From: Straminergon stramineum
Lineage: Eukaryota; Streptophyta; Bryopsida; Hypnales; Calliergonaceae
Direction: 5' to 3'
Length of the DNA stretch: 64,000 nucleotides
Assembly: GCA_963920665.1 (NCBI GenBank)
Contig: OY987272.1
Span: 15,505,001-15,569,000, forward strand
The notes below the pieces were generated by a model that saw nothing but the letters and a program-made list of their open reading frames with translations, did not search any database and had not been told where the DNA came from. Both the position numbers and the translations under genes were made by a program. Numbering within the stretch: the stretch's first letter is position 1; each line of letters begins with the position of its first letter. Below, one piece after another: positions 35,401 through 48,384 of the stretch.

Positions 35401-35727
35401 TCATTGAGATTAATATTTTTTAAATCTACAAATCTACAAGTTGCAAACAAGTTACATACAAGGCATGACTTTTGCAATTGCTTCACCTTATTCTTAGATT
35501 TTAGGGTGTTCACTTCAACTACAAGTCTCAAGAATATCACTAGTCACAAACTAATTGCAAGTGTCCTATACAACCAAAAAAATAGTTGCATAGTGTAGTT
35601 GCAGAACCCTTCATTTTCTTCTAGTGAGATGTGAATTGAAGTTTCATTTACAATTAAGTGTTCATGAGTACAAAAACTCAATATCACTCCAAAAAAAAAA
35701 TTTAATTGTATAATAAATAAATCTATG

Positions 35728-36644
35728 TTAACCCCTAAAGGACCAAGGTGTGTTTTTTGGCAACATAACTTTTGGGGGCAAGTATGTGTGACTAGAGATT
35801 TCCATATTTTTGGCCCAAATTTTAATTAAAGGTGTGGACGAGGAATATCTTTCATCTGCACTAAATTTCAAGGCATTTGGAAATATGAGTCAAAAGTTAT
35901 GGCCTAATATGTAGTTTGTTTTTTAACTCAGGCAATCTAGGCAGATTTGAAAAAATCACTTTTTTCAAAAATAAAAATTTGAAATTGGTTTTTTAGATTT
36001 ATATATAGACAAAAAGCTTTGAATCATTCCATTTTGATCAATGAGTCAAAAGTTATGAGATGTTTTAGTATGTGGGCAAGTATGAATTCTCTACTCTAAA
36101 ATAAACTTTGAAGTCCTTTATTTAACTCAATTTTCAATAAAAACATGAGATTTAGATTGTTTCTTACAACATTACAACCATAGGGATTGGGATTTTTCAA
36201 TTCCATTAATAAATTGTTAACAATTTAGTATTTTGAATCATTCTCTACATCTTTCTAGTTACTATTTTTTTTCCTATATGTTGCACTATTCCAAATGATC
36301 TGAAAATTTTCAAGCATGTAGCCAACTTGAATTGAAGAATGAATCTAAAGAAGAACCACCATTTTGGACATTTTTTCATACAAATGTGATCTTGTGAAGT
36401 ACAACTGCCCGTTTTTTCATAGGGCCCAAAAAAGGATTTTTGTCACTTCAAATGCTAATATCTTGCAATCTACACAGTGGAATTTTCTGAATTTTTTCCA
36501 CATCTTCTCAATCTAGTGTACTACAAGATCCTAGGGGTACATGTGTCCAAAAATAATATTTTTCAAAATTTTGGTACTTGTATTAGAAATGGTAGTTTTT
36601 GAGGGATTTTGGTAGTAACATAGTCAAGGAACTTTAGGGGTTAA
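35728..36644 (+). mobile_element. Family B TTAA-terminal element, copy B3 (917 bp)
   Basis: The ends are TTAACCCCTAAAGGACCAAG and GAACTTTAGGGGTTAA, with a 13-bp inverted repeat TTAACCCCTAAAG. It aligns with B4 end to end. It is non-coding and intact at both termini. Confidence 0.85.
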
Positions 36645-38759
36645 ATTACTACGCTAAAGATTATCAAGCTCAATTGAACAACAAAAAGATACTAATTCTC
36701 AAAATGGTCAAATAGACTATCTTTGTTACAAAGAGGCCTCCAAGGCTCTCTAGAAATTTTGGTTTTCTCATTTGCAATGACTCATCCAACTTTGAGGGAC
36801 CATAATTTTTGACTCATAACTCTAGTTCTTACATTCTTTGGGCTCTTGGATGCTCATTCTCATTAAGCTTTCACAACAATATGGCAAGATATCAATTCTA
36901 AGAGAGGTGAAGCCATAGACCAATTAAAAATTGTATGAATGACTTTTATTCCAAAGAATGTAATTATGTGAAATTTCCTCTCACCACTAAGTTTTGGACA
37001 TAATTCTTGGACATGACAAGAAGTACCTCCTTGATATGAAATAGACCAAGGTTGGATTAAAATACCAATCTCAAGTGACTAAAATAGAATAAATTAAAAT
37101 CTTTGTCCCTACCAAAGTATTGTCATGGCCTAATGGCATTGTTGGGTATTGAAAAGGCCAATGAGAGTTTGCTTTTAAATTAGTCAAATTTTCATATTGA
37201 TATCCATTTGCCATGCAAGGGGAACGCACTATTCAATATAATCAATTGCCAAGTTATATATTTGAAATATAATAAACTTTTAGAGACAAAGGTTCATTAA
37301 TTAGAAGTTTTTTATATTCTTTTTGTCTAGGCCATCTTGCAAAATTAGGATGCCAAATATCAAATTTGTGTTTACTAATTCATTTACTTAGCGTGCATGG
37401 CATGAATGGATTTTGATCTTTCCTAATTTCTTGAAATGGTCTTTTTGTCTCCACACAAGTACAAGTCAATTTGTCACAATGTCTTGGAGCATGAGGATTG
37501 AATCAATTGGTCAAAATCAACCCCTAAGACTGTGTGACTTACAGTTTAGACCATTTGTCCCTTCCATCCTCCTCAAAGTTGAAGACGCCAAAAATATTGA
37601 AACTATTGAAATCCAGTTAATATCCTCCTAATTCCTTTATTGGTTTCTAGATCTTCCTTAGTACCAAGAAAAATCTTTGAATGCAATAATGAAAGTAATT
37701 GCCAATAACTTATCACCATCATTAAATTAAAAAATAAATTATATATATCACCTCATTTTTATTTCTTTTTCTAATATCAAAGACTATTGTCTTAGTTACA
37801 CCTATCATTTAAATTGCCAAAAATTAATAAAATGAAAAAAATTATAAATCGGTATTTAAAAGTATACTTTTTGGTTCTCTCATTTAGTAAAGAAATTGCC
37901 AAGTTGATTGCATGAAAGTAGTTGTACACACTCCATCATAAATTCATTTATATAACTCTCCAATCTAAGAGGCTCAAAATAATCTAAGTTGTTCCACTTT
38001 GATGCCAACAATGATTAATTTAGCAAACTCATTATAAAGATTCAAAAAATGAAAAAGATCTGAGTTTTAGGAGAGAAAATTAAGTGTTGAAAACATATTT
38101 TACTTCAAGAGAAAAGGTGCCTCCTTGGTGTTTGGAAGGTCCTATGTTGTATCAATTATTAATATAAGAATTATACAATATTTAGAGATAGGATAATCTC
38201 TCATGCAAGGAACTAAATTCACATTTGATAATCACACCAAGTTTGCTTAAATACTCAGATTCCAATGCTTTAAGACTTTTAGGCCACATATTGAAGTATC
38301 ATGAGCCCCTCTAGTATTCCATCACTTCATATCATGACAAAGTATAATCTTAAAAAAATTGTCCCCTATGGAATACATGTATCCATACAACAATTCTAAT
38401 ATTGAATTATTCTTGATCACTTGACTTGCTATGATAGATATTCCTTTCTACTTTTGTATAATTAAATTTTGTAGTTGGTTGGAACTTAGAAGTTAAAATT
38501 AAATAACAATTTGCATGACTCAGAAGTAAGTAATCCATTCTCCAAAACTATGACCTTGTGTTTTGATGAGGTGAAATTATACTAAACTATTGGCAATGCT
38601 CTTAACCATCTTGATTCCTAAATCCTCTAATCAAACAGAGGATCCACTTATAGCTTTTGATGGATTCCACCATCCTAGGGAAATTCCGCATAATTTGCAC
38701 TTCACTAACCATTCATCTTCATTGCCAACTCACTCTCTACTCAAAGTTGCATACCATTA
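36645..38759. other. AT-rich DNA without a gene
   Basis: A frame at 37413-37631 has no recognisable feature. No paired termini could be found. Confidence 0.45.
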
Positions 38760-39709
38760 TTAACCCCTAAAGGACCAAATGGTGTTTTTTGGCAACATAG
38801 CGATTTCAGGCAGCTCACTACAGATGGAATTTTGATTTTTTTTCTTTGAAATTTTCACACAACATTTTCCTGAGGAGTATCTTTAAGACCCAACAATTTT
38901 CATAACTTTTGAATACATGGTTAAAAAGTTATTGTATAATATGTTGTTTTCATTGCTCAGTGGGCAGCCTGGGCAGCAAAAAAACTTCTTGAAAAATCTT
39001 TTTTTTTTTTAAATAAAAATTTGAGATTGTTTTTCTACATTTATATATACATGAAAAGCTTTGAATCATTACATTTTGATTTGTGAGATGAAAGTTATGA
39101 AGAGTTTTAGTTGTGGGTAGTTTGTGGGTAGTAATGGAATCTCTACTCTCAAATAAACTTTGAAGACCTTTATTTCACTCAATTTTTAATATTTTTGGAA
39201 AAAAATAGAAACTTGAGGTGTAGATTGTTTATTACAACAATTTAACCATTGGGATTGGCATTTTTCAATTCCATAAATAAATTATTAACACTCTATTTTG
39301 AATCATTTTGTACTTCTTTCAACTTACTATTTTTTTCCTATATGTTGTACAATTCCAAATGATCGAAAAATTTTCAAGCATGTAGCCAACATGACTTGGA
39401 GGATGAATCCAAAGAGTTACAACCATTTTGGACATTTTTTCATTATGATTTGACCTTGTAGAGTGCATCTGCCCAGATTTTTGCAGGGCCAAAAAATGGC
39501 TTTTTGTCACTTCAAATGCTAATATCTTGCAATCCAAACGGTGGAAATTTCTGAAATTTTGCCCATATCTTCACAAACCAGCGTACTACAAGATCCCACG
39601 GTTACATTTGTCCAAAACTGTATTTTTTGTAAAATTTGGTACTTGTGTTGGAGATGACAGTTTTGGAGCATTTTTAGTGAAAACATAGTCAGAAACCTTT
39701 AGGGGTTAA
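38760..39709 (+). mobile_element. Family B TTAA-terminal element, copy B4 (950 bp)
   Basis: The ends are TTAACCCCTAAAGGACCAAA and AACCTTTAGGGGTTAA. This is the most regular copy of family B, in the same orientation as B3. Shared marks include TTTTTTGGCAACATAG near the left and CAAATGCTAATATCTTGCAATC near the right. It is non-coding. Confidence 0.85.
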
Positions 39710-40147
39710 GCAATGTTGAGGGGATGCCTTTTGCTTCCCCAAATCTAAGACTTGCCCAACATTCTCATTAGAAGACTACCTTACAACATATAATGCATAG
39801 TATAATGGAAGGATTTAGCCATTCAAGCATTGAGAATTTAACCCTGAGGTAGTTTGCTCTTAAAGCGACCATTTACGAGCTAATTGCCTTTTGGGGGAAG
39901 CGAAATTCCTTGTAACAATTTTCAATCAATTTTGGTAGGAAGAAAAATGGCATTGGCATCCAACCCAAGTTGTTTCATATTATTTGGACCTTTGTAGAAT
40001 TAGTTACGACTTATAGAAGTTAAAATGCAACTATCATTGAAAGCGACCACCTCTTGAAATGTGCACTTTTGGTGAATTGAAGAAAGCAAAATGTACCTCT
40101 ATATCATGATTGATTTTAGAGCATGGGTGCTATTAGAGTAGACTACC
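39710..40147. other. Spacer with a lone TTAA terminus
   Basis: TTAACCCTGAGGTAG at 39838 resembles a TTAA terminus; no partner was found. There is no gene. Confidence 0.4.
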
Positions 40148-40396
40148 TTAACCCCTGAGCGCCCTAGTGCCCCAAATATGGCCTTCCAAAAATAAAAGGT
40201 TGCCATGTTTGACTATTATAATCTTTTCAACGGTATGGTGAAATCATTTGTCCTTTCCTCCACAGCTTTGGGCATGTCTCCGCTACCGATCAGTATGGTA
40301 AATTTATGTGGATCTTGTATTAGGTGACAATTTGATTAGAATGAGTTGAGAAGGGCCTAGATTTTGGTAAACATGCTTTGGGCGCTCAGGGGTTAA
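40148..40396. mobile_element. Family G TTAA-terminal MITE, copy G1 (249 bp)
   Basis: It starts TTAACCCCTGAGCGCCC and ends with the exact reverse complement, a 17-bp perfect inverted repeat including the TTAA. A second copy lies at 50418-50657, sharing CGCCCTAGYGCCCCAAAT next to the left end. It directly abuts B5 through its right TTAA. It is non-coding. Confidence 0.85.
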
Positions 40397-40688
40397 AGGA
40401 CCAAACAACATTTTTTGACAACATAGAAATTTGGGGTAGCTTACCAAGAATGGAGTTTCCAATTTTTTCTTTGAAAATTTCACACAATATGTGGTCAAGG
40501 AGTAGCTTTAAAGCACAACAATTTTCATTACTTTTAACTACATGGTTAAAAAGTTATTGTACAATATAGAGTTTCTTTCTCAACATAAAAAATAAAAATA
40601 AAATAAATAAAGATTTTAGCCTTGCTTTGGAGACTAGTATTTTGAAGCAATTTTGGGTCCCTAAACATGAAAGAACTTTAAGGGTTAA
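40393..40688 (+). mobile_element. Family B element, copy B5, internally deleted (296 bp)
   Basis: AAAGGACCAAACAACATTTT corresponds to the left end of B3/B4 after loss of the CCCCT. The left ~160 bp matches B, then the middle is missing and the right end is GAACTTTAAGGGTTAA. It is non-coding. Confidence 0.6.
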
Positions 40689-41079
40689 ATGAAAGTCACA
40701 ACAAAACGTACCCTTGTGGAAGAATATACCTTCCAGCAAGGAAAATTCCCAAAGGATTTTATGCAATGTTATGTGAAGGTTTGAAGCATCCATATCATGT
40801 CTCATTGATAGAGGAAGTGGCATTCAACAATAACAATCCACCCAAGTACACTCACCTCCCAAGCTCCTAAGCTCCCAAGTTCCCAAATCCCAAGTACACC
40901 ATAATGAAAGAGTTTTGTTGGCTTTGAATTACAAGGAAGGAAGCTTTGCATCCACATATGCTACATGAAAAGAAGTTCAAGTAGATACTTGACTCAAAAG
41001 TTTGCCAACGCTTTAGAGACATAGCCAATTGTAGTGTAGCTACTTGTTTTGTTTATCATTCTTAACTTTTAAAGTTTCA

Positions 41080-41935
41080 TTGTTCCCTTAGGGTTCAATT
41101 TTTTTTTGGACATGCTCCTATGGTTTCAATATTCATTTGATTTTTTGAAATTTTTTAGTAGATAGAAAAACACATGAGCTTTGGGGGAATATAGTTTTTA
41201 TTTCAATCGGTGCCTAGAAACAAAATTTATGGCATAAGAAAAGTCCTTATTTGGGTGCGGCAGGCAAAAATCACCCCCCCCCCTCCCAAAATTTTAATTT
41301 AAAAAAAATATTCTCATAGATTGTAATTTTATCTCTACAGTAAGCTTTGATCCATTTGATTTGGATTTGTTCTATAAAAATGATAGACAATCATATTTTT
41401 CGAGCAATTAGAGCATCTTTTTGAAAAACCCTCTTGCAGGGTTCATTTCTTATTGCAATTTTGATCATTTAAAAAAAAAATTAGTTTGACAAGGTTAAGT
41501 TTGCTTGCTAGAACAATCTCAACATTGGGATTATAGTGTTTCAATCCCATTTTAGAGCTATTATCGATTTAGTTTTTCTTTGAATTTTGGATCTACTTCT
41601 ACCTAACAATTTTTTAAAGAATGAAAATCAAATGTGTATTTCTGTGAAATTTTTTTCCTAGAATTTTAACTCAATTCTTCAACACCATTTTTTTAAATTC
41701 CAAGTTGAGTGCAAAAATTCTCCACAAATGGCAATCAAAGTCATCTAAAATTGCACACTAGTGTTCAAAAAAACTTTTTTTCCCAACTTTTGAATGCTAA
41801 TATCTTCCAACCTGTATGATCAAACTTCATGAAATTTTTACCATATGATTTGAGACAAGTGAATTACAAGATCCTATGGATGGATTCTAAATTTTTTTTT
41901 CTGTTTTCTTGGGTGTTTTCTTGGGTGAATGCAAT
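41080..41935 (+). repeat. Dispersed repeat K, copy K1
   Basis: It matches K2 (about 47385-48020) through GCTCCTATGG, TAGAAAAACACA...AGC and a TTTTGAAAAA...CTTGCAGG-type block. A run of Cs lies at about 41273-41283. No clear inverted termini; perhaps a further, worn TTAA element. The stretch 40689-41079 before it holds no gene. Confidence 0.45.
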
Positions 41936-41965
41936 AGAACTAGCTCGTTCAAGTTTCTTCGTTAG

Positions 41966-42202
41966 TTTTTAGTATTTTTTCTCCTTCGCGTTTTTCTGGA
42001 TAGTGATGAACTCATTGCAGCAGTGAGTGCTTTTCCAGTACAGTACCGAAAAGCGGCCCTCTGTGATGATCAGCCCAGATCGGAGTCTTCTAAGTTTATT
42101 AGAATGACTGAAGGGCCTCCTCAGATGAAAAGCTACCAAGCCTGCACCGAGAAATCCAGTGCAGCGCAACAGAAGCGCCTCCTTTGTTGCAAGTGTACGT
42201 AG
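41966..42202 (+). pseudogene. Exon-like open segment, unrecognised
   Basis: In a GC-richer island one plus frame stays open for 78 codons with protein-like composition: RVFLDSDELIAAVSAF, then PVQYRKAALCDDQPRSESSK, and it ends QQKRLLCCKCT before a stop. There is no ATG at its start. I do not recognise the family. It may be an exon or a fragment of a gene broken by the neighbouring repeats. Confidence 0.3.
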
Positions 42203-42670
42203 CCAGCCCTTGCTGTGCTTTTGATCTTCGCCGTCCGCGCGGGTGGATATTATTACGAAAGGGCCGGCAGGGTTGGAACTTTGGAAGGCAGGAACAAAGT
42301 CTGGAGGTCAATGGGGAAAGCAGGAAAGCAGGACTTCAGTTAAAGCCGAAGAATATTTGATTGGGATGCAGGCACTCTCCAGCGTCTCCAGTTCAGTAAT
42401 AAGCTTAAGTTTCTGGCCTGTCTGTGGGGAGTTTGTGATAACAAGTATGATAAAGCTACTGTAGTGACGGGAAAAAGCAAACAGGGAACCTGCACGGCTG
42501 CGTGGAATGTCATGACGTTACGAATGTACACTTGGCCACTTGCCGGAGGCTCAGTTCCTGCAAAGCTGCAAAGGAAGGGAAGTAAGTTAGAAACACTGCC
42601 CATTCCCAAACTGGAAAGAAGATTCAAAGTAAGGTACACTAAGGTTGAGACATGCACCAATATCCGATCT
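42203..42670. other. GC-richer island continuing to the edge of element C2
   Basis: The sequence composition differs sharply from the flanking repeats. A plus frame from 42464 runs into C2, but its first half has no recognisable features. It looks like remains of low-copy DNA cut by the C2 insertion. Confidence 0.35.
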
Positions 42671-43258
42671 TTCAACCCCTACAGGATCAAGTGTCCATTC
42701 AATGTACGCAAGAAATCTCAGGTAGGTTCCTACAAAATCATTTTTGGTTGGATGTTCATGAAATTTCAAATTTGAACATAATGTGTATCTATGGACTTGC
42801 TTCTTGAAAATCTAATTGTTTTTCCGATAGGGTGCCTAGATCAAAAGTTATGCTACCTTGAACTTTGTGAGCAGCTTGGGCAGCATATGCAAAACTCTTC
42901 TTCTAATTTTGAAATTTGGTGGGTGTGTAGCTTACATGATACAAGATGCAAATGTTGAAAAAAATAACCATGTTTAATGTAAGAATCTCATTCTAGAAGG
43001 AGTTAAAGTTTGCAGGCTATGTTGGGCAAGGTTGGAAAAAAACTTTTTCACCTAATTTCAAACATGATAATCTTTCAATCCATGCAATCAAAGTTTCTAA
43101 AAAAAATTTCACTTGTTCCCAAAGAAGTCCAAGACAAATTTGTATGGTTGAATTTTGAAAAAAACAACCTTTTTAATCATTTTTTTCTTATTGCCCCCCC
43201 AAAGTGGCAGTTTTTGACAATCTTTGCCCGAAATGTGCCTTGGCCCTTTAGGGGTTAA
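42671..43258 (+). mobile_element. Family C TTAA-terminal element, copy C2 (588 bp)
   Basis: The left end is TTCAACCCCTACAGGATC (decayed TTAA). The right end is GGCCCTTTAGGGGTTAA. It aligns with C1 over its full length. It is non-coding. Confidence 0.75.
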
Positions 43259-44139
43259 GCAATTTTGGAGTAGATTTTGAGCAGTATGAGGTGGTAGAAA
43301 TTTTTTCCATGTAGAAAGATAGGAACTATGGAGGTTACAAATTTCTTCAGAATCTTAATCCCAAAATTGAAATTACTATGAATTTTGGGAGCCAAGAAGT
43401 ATTCATGACCCATAGCCAATGTCTAGACTCTTCCAATTCCAATCATTCAAGAACTACTTTCTTGCTCACGACTTCATACTTTCTTGCTCAATACTTTAGG
43501 ACATGTCTCATATCCTTATAAGTCCCATTTTTGAAAAAGACCAAGAAAACATATTCCAAGTTTGGGTTGGAAATTTGTCCCAACCCTTGGTTAGAAATAT
43601 TGCACCCTACAAGTAAGACATTGGGGTGTAGTTGACAATTGGTGCCTCTACCTTACTTATATCTAACCAAGACTTCATTTGCTCAAGATAAGGTGACCTA
43701 TTTTCATGAATGAGGGAAATCTAATGTTGACCAAAGTCTTAATGATTGTGTGATGAAGAATTCATTGACACCTAATGAAGTTGCAAAGACTCATTTTTAG
43801 TTTTGCACTTCTCAGAAATAGGTTTGCCTAGAGATAAAAAACAAGTCAAATCAATAGTTGCATTCTCTATCTCTACACAATAATAGAGAAAATCATAGCA
43901 TTGTTTTAGGGTTAAGGTAATTACATCTAAAACCAACATCTACAAATTCTTGCCTCGGGTGTACTCTCTCTATTCATGAGAGTCTAGTGTTTGTTTTTAG
44001 AAGATCTATTTTCAGCACTTTGAAATTTTAAAGTTTATTTGTAGAGTGTCCAAAAAAAATAGCATTCTACAAGAGTACAAGACCCCACCCAAAACTTTTT
44101 CCATATAATAATAATGGAACCATGCTGAATATCTTATCC
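43259..44139. other. AT-rich DNA with dispersed repeat M
   Basis: About 43668-43740 (AAGATAAGGTGACCTATTTT, then CATGAATGAGG) recurs at about 63700-63745. The later phrase CTTCTCAGAAATAGG also has a counterpart at the very end of the window. There is no gene. Confidence 0.4.
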
Positions 44140-44291
44140 TGGGGTTTAGGTACGGTGCCCCACTGCCTCACTCTCTTCAGCCACGTCGCCCAATAGCCCC
44201 AGGACGAAGTACCTGAGCAAATGGGTCAGGTGTATATTCAGTCTAGCCGGCCTAATAACTGAATATCACCCATAGCCTGACTGATGAGGAG

Positions 44292-44456
44292 ATGGATGAC
44301 TGTGATGAGCAATATCAGCAGAGTAATAATTCTCCATGGTACGCCGTCCCACACGGAATCAAAGTTGTTAGTCCCGAGTCCCAGAACGTTTGTACTTTTA
44401 CCGACGTGTTACGCGTCTCACTGCTAGCCGCATGGATCTGCGATGTCGATGATCAG
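44292..44456 (+). pseudogene. Exon-like open segment ending at a GT donor, unrecognised
   Basis: From an ATG the frame reads through NSPWYAVPHGIKVVSPESQ and LRVSLLAAWICDVDDQ to a CAG|GTAC site usable as a splice donor. It lies in a GC-rich island. I cannot name a family, and no convincing next exon was found, so it may be a first exon or a relic. Confidence 0.3.
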
Positions 44457-46302
44457 GTACACACTCAGACACTCACTCAATCACTCCGATTGTAGAGTCC
44501 GTCTGGAGGTGGAAATTTAAAGTGGTGGAAACTGGAAAGCCAGTTTTGAGGATCTACTGGGCTGGGCTGCTGGCCGGACCCAGTCCCCCCGGCCTAGCCA
44601 GGCAGCAGGATCGAAGACGTCCGCTTTATTAGCAACCAACAATGATAACCAAATCGCTGCCTAGCCATCCATATTGATATATATCTGACCCAGGACAAAA
44701 ACCAGGACGGCAGGACCCACCTTTAATTTGATTTCCCAGTCCAGTCCACCCTTGAGTTAAGTACGATGGCTTCGCTTTTGCTGGGACCTTCCGTCGGACG
44801 CTCTGCGCAACCAGCTGGCTTCGCTCACTTTTGTTTTTGTTTTTGAACAAATGGGAAACCCATTGCGTTAAAGAGAGAATCAGAAACAAGTCAGCCAAGT
44901 CAGAAGGCTGGACAATGAAGAGATAACGAGCAAAGCAAACTAAGCGAAAGGCTAAATAAACAAGCAGGGAGTGGGCAACCCTGGTTCCATCTAAGCTGAT
45001 GGCCTGTGCGAGAGGAAGCCAAATTTTGTCGAAGCACACTGAGTTTTCAGATATGGCGCTGGTCCTGAATCAAGTAAAGCGTTCCAAAGGGCTCGTTGGA
45101 TGAAATTAGTATTACATGTACTGTTGGGACAATTCAGTGTAGCTGGCATAGCAAGCGAAGTTTCTCCGACCATGGCAGGTATGGCTGATGAGTACTACCT
45201 CACAATGCAGAACTTCTGCTGACTCACACTTCTCGATGCCACATTTGACAGGAATTATAGGCTTCGATTTGCGATCGACAGCCAATGCATGCAGTACTTC
45301 ACCTCAATGCAAATCGTCTTCTCTGCATGGCACTGATTCAATACCTGCTTCAATGACGAATTTCAGTCTCCACGAGTTGCATCGTTCGGAATCCACGAAG
45401 GCATTGCAGGCAAAGCTGGTTGACCCTGCAGGTGGCAGCTTTCGAATCAGAAAGTGCGAACAGGTCAGGCCTGCATGAATGCGATTCGAAATCTCAAAAA
45501 TTGAGAAAGAAGCAGCCATGCAGATCATTGTCGATCAAACCGCACCTGCAGGTCCGAATATAATTTTCGACGATCCAATATTTGCAAGAACATCAGGGTA
45601 GGACTGGTCTATCTAATTACAAATAATGGCATAAGGTTCTCAGACTTGAGAGCCTCGATCATTGGTTCCGGCAAGCATTGGAGTGATGAACGTATAGGGC
45701 TGAATAAAGCGAAAGAGATATTTCTTCCTCGACATGCACAGGTGATGTCAATGCCGCCATACCGGTAGTTGGATTGCTTCCCAGAAAGCGAGATAACTTC
45801 TTTACTTGCTGACTTTCCAAGTAATTAATCCACACCACTACTGGTGCCTTTACCCAGGGGCAATTCCAAACTTGAAATTTGTATCGTTCTTTAAGGAGCT
45901 TAAAGAACGGCTTTGTTCCAAAGTCAATAAAGGTAAATCGGCCCAATGGTGTACATTTTACACGGCTTTGGAATAAGCATTCTACTCATGCTGAGTGGAT
46001 TTTTAGAGACAGCTCCGGCGTGTTTGAGGGCTTTTCCCCGCCTCGTGGACTGCTGCAAGATTCACTCAAGGTTCTACTTTAGTGCCTGGCTCGCAGGGGA
46101 AAAAATAAAGTGACACTGTGGGAGGTGCAGAAGTGTTCTGATCGAGCGTGATCTCCATAACAACCGTGATACGGAAACTGCGAGCAAGTAAACAAAACGA
46201 AATCAAAACTTGATCACTCGCCTGACCAGTCTGAACCGGAAGATGGATGGGAAGCCAGGATTGCAGTGAGGAAGGGTTTCCAGGAGGCACACAATAATCT
46301 CC
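44457..46302. other. GC-richer island with further exon-like fragments
   Basis: Plus-strand fragments bounded by plausible splice signals include IEKEAAMQIIVDQTAPAGP (about 45500-45560, followed by AGG|GTAGGA at 45598) and SGKHWSDERIGLNKAKE (about 45670-45740, followed by CAG|GTGATG). They could be exons of one gene, but no reading frame joins them that I can defend, and I do not recognise the protein. It may instead be a decayed gene. Confidence 0.3.
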
Positions 46303-47376
46303 CTAACCCCTAAATGTAATGTGCACGACCTTTTAGGGTTGAAAAACATCACTGATTTTGAAGTATTATAGGTCTAAATGTCACTCAAGTATACAAATCT
46401 CAACTGTACAATCTTGCAGTGTACATGTAATAGATGATGAGAATCAAATTTGGAGTCATATGGTTATGTAGATTACAAGATAATAATGTTTTAGTGTTGA
46501 AAAAAGATACTGAAATTTTCCTAGCAACACATTTGGAGGCAAAATTTGATTTCTAAACCTACTCAAGTGAAAAAAATTAAACTATAAAGTGCTTCAAAAC
46601 CAACATAAAAATACATTGGTGAAAAAATATCATTCAATTGACTCGTTGTGTCTACAAAATGGCTCTGAAATAGCAAAAAATAGCAAAAAAAGTGGAAAAT
46701 ACACATCTAAGGTTGAACATCCTTCTACTAAAATGCTTCTTAGTCATTCATAACTTCTTGGATTGATATGAAATTTCAACCACACAAAAAAGACTAGTAT
46801 GCATACATTTTTTTATCTTTAAAAATTGGAAACAAATATTGTGTGAAGAAGAAACAAGTTGCCAAAGTTCACCATAATCCAAAAATGTCTAGATTTTGAA
46901 CTTCAAATTGCTCCCAAACAATCAAAACAACTTGGATTAACATGAAAATTTTACCATGACAATTAGACTTCAAGGGGGAACATAATGCAACAAATTTGAT
47001 TGAAAACAAACAATCGATGAAGAAGAAACAAGCATGGGAAATGTCATTAAAATGACACCATTCCGCAACATTGGCACTTTTATAGTTTAGACTGTACAAT
47101 TGAAAAATGATAGATAGAGTATGCCGTTTTAATGAAATTCTCTATAAGCCTTCAAAGTTACAGCCCTCAAATGCGGTTTGGTGACCTCAAATTGAACTCG
47201 TGAATTTTGAATGGCTTCCAAAATATCATTACATCTTGGACTAATTTGAAATTTTTGCCACATAAATTAGAAGAGAGAGCGCAAATTTCCCAATACATGT
47301 CATTGAATTTGAACATCGAATGCAAAAGTTATAGCACTTTGAATTGGACTAAACTATGTGAGGACACTTTTAGGGT
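46303..47376 (+). mobile_element. Family E TTAA-terminal element, copy E2 (decayed ends)
   Basis: The left end is CTAACCCCTAAATG (one base from TTAA). The right end is GGACACTTTTAGGGTGCC with the TTAA lost. It aligns with E1 along most of its length. It is non-coding. Confidence 0.65.
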
Positions 47377-48384
47377 GCCAATGTTTTCTCAAGGGACAAA
47401 ATGGATTTTGGATACACTCCTATGGGCTTTATTTTTGTGGTGATTTCTTAAAAACTTTTTTTGAAGATAGAAAAACACAATAGCATACTCTAAATATAAC
47501 TTTCATTTGAATCAATGCCCAAGAGAAAAAATTATGTCACCCTAAGTCCAAAATGAGGTTATTTGGGTAGTACAAATCTAATCTCAAAAAGCCAAAATAA
47601 AATTTGCAAATTTGATTTATCTGATAGAAAGTGTTTTTCTCTACGTGGAAAGATTTAATTCACTCTATTTGGATTAGGATGAGAAAGTTTTGGTCACAAA
47701 AATCTAGCTTTGGGGGCAATCTGAGCATCTTCTTGAAAAAAAATAACTTGTAGGTTTCTTTTTTTAATTTGATTTTTACAATTTAAAAAAAATTGATAGG
47801 GTTTAGTTCACTTGCTAGAGCAATGTCAATGGTGGAATTATTGTGTCTCAATTCTATCTTAGAGCTATTGACAAATTAGTCTTTCCTTCTATCTCATATA
47901 TCTACTTTTACTTAATAATTTTTAAAGAATAAAAATCACCAGGAAGGGGACCTAAACACAATTCTTCAACATTAGTTTTTTAAATTCACAATCTAGAGTA
48001 TAAGAAATTTAAGTTAAGAAGATTCAAAGCCTTATAATTTAATCAAGATAGGAGCAAAAGAACTTGTTTTCTTCACTTTAAACAGAGAGAGAGCAAACAA
48101 TACAATATTGTACATTACACCCTTAATAGGTAATTTCTAATAATACGAAAATCATTCAAAACTAGGTCAAAGCAAAATCAGTGAATTTGATAGAAATTTC
48201 TCCTCAACCCACCAGGAGGGAGGGTGGGTATCATGCATGTCCATACCATTTGGAAATAAAGACTAAGCAATTTACAAGAGAGCACCATGTCATCATGAGA
48301 ATCTCATGACTACCTATTTAAGGATTCCAAGTGATACAACAACTACTAAGGTTGTCGAGAAAAAAATTTCAGAAGGAAGGAATT
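47377..48384. repeat. Dispersed repeat K, copy K2, and AT-rich flank
   Basis: The first ~640 bp matches K1 (41080). The remainder to the LTR is AT-rich without features. Confidence 0.4.

Larger units (their letters stand above)
34416..35626. mobile_element. Complete non-autonomous CACTA element (1211 bp)
   Basis: It starts CACTAGAAGAAAA and ends TTTTCTTCTAGTG, a 13-bp perfect inverted repeat. AGA stands on both sides (34413-34415 and 35627-35629), the 3-bp target duplication of this superfamily. Subterminal regions hold many copies of short motifs (TAGTTGTTTCCTAGT and its complement; ACTATGCAACTAGTGTCCTA on the left, AGTGTCCTATACAAC and GTTGCATAGTGTAGTTGC on the right), as expected for transposase binding sites. 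No coding frame of note is present. Confidence 0.9.
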
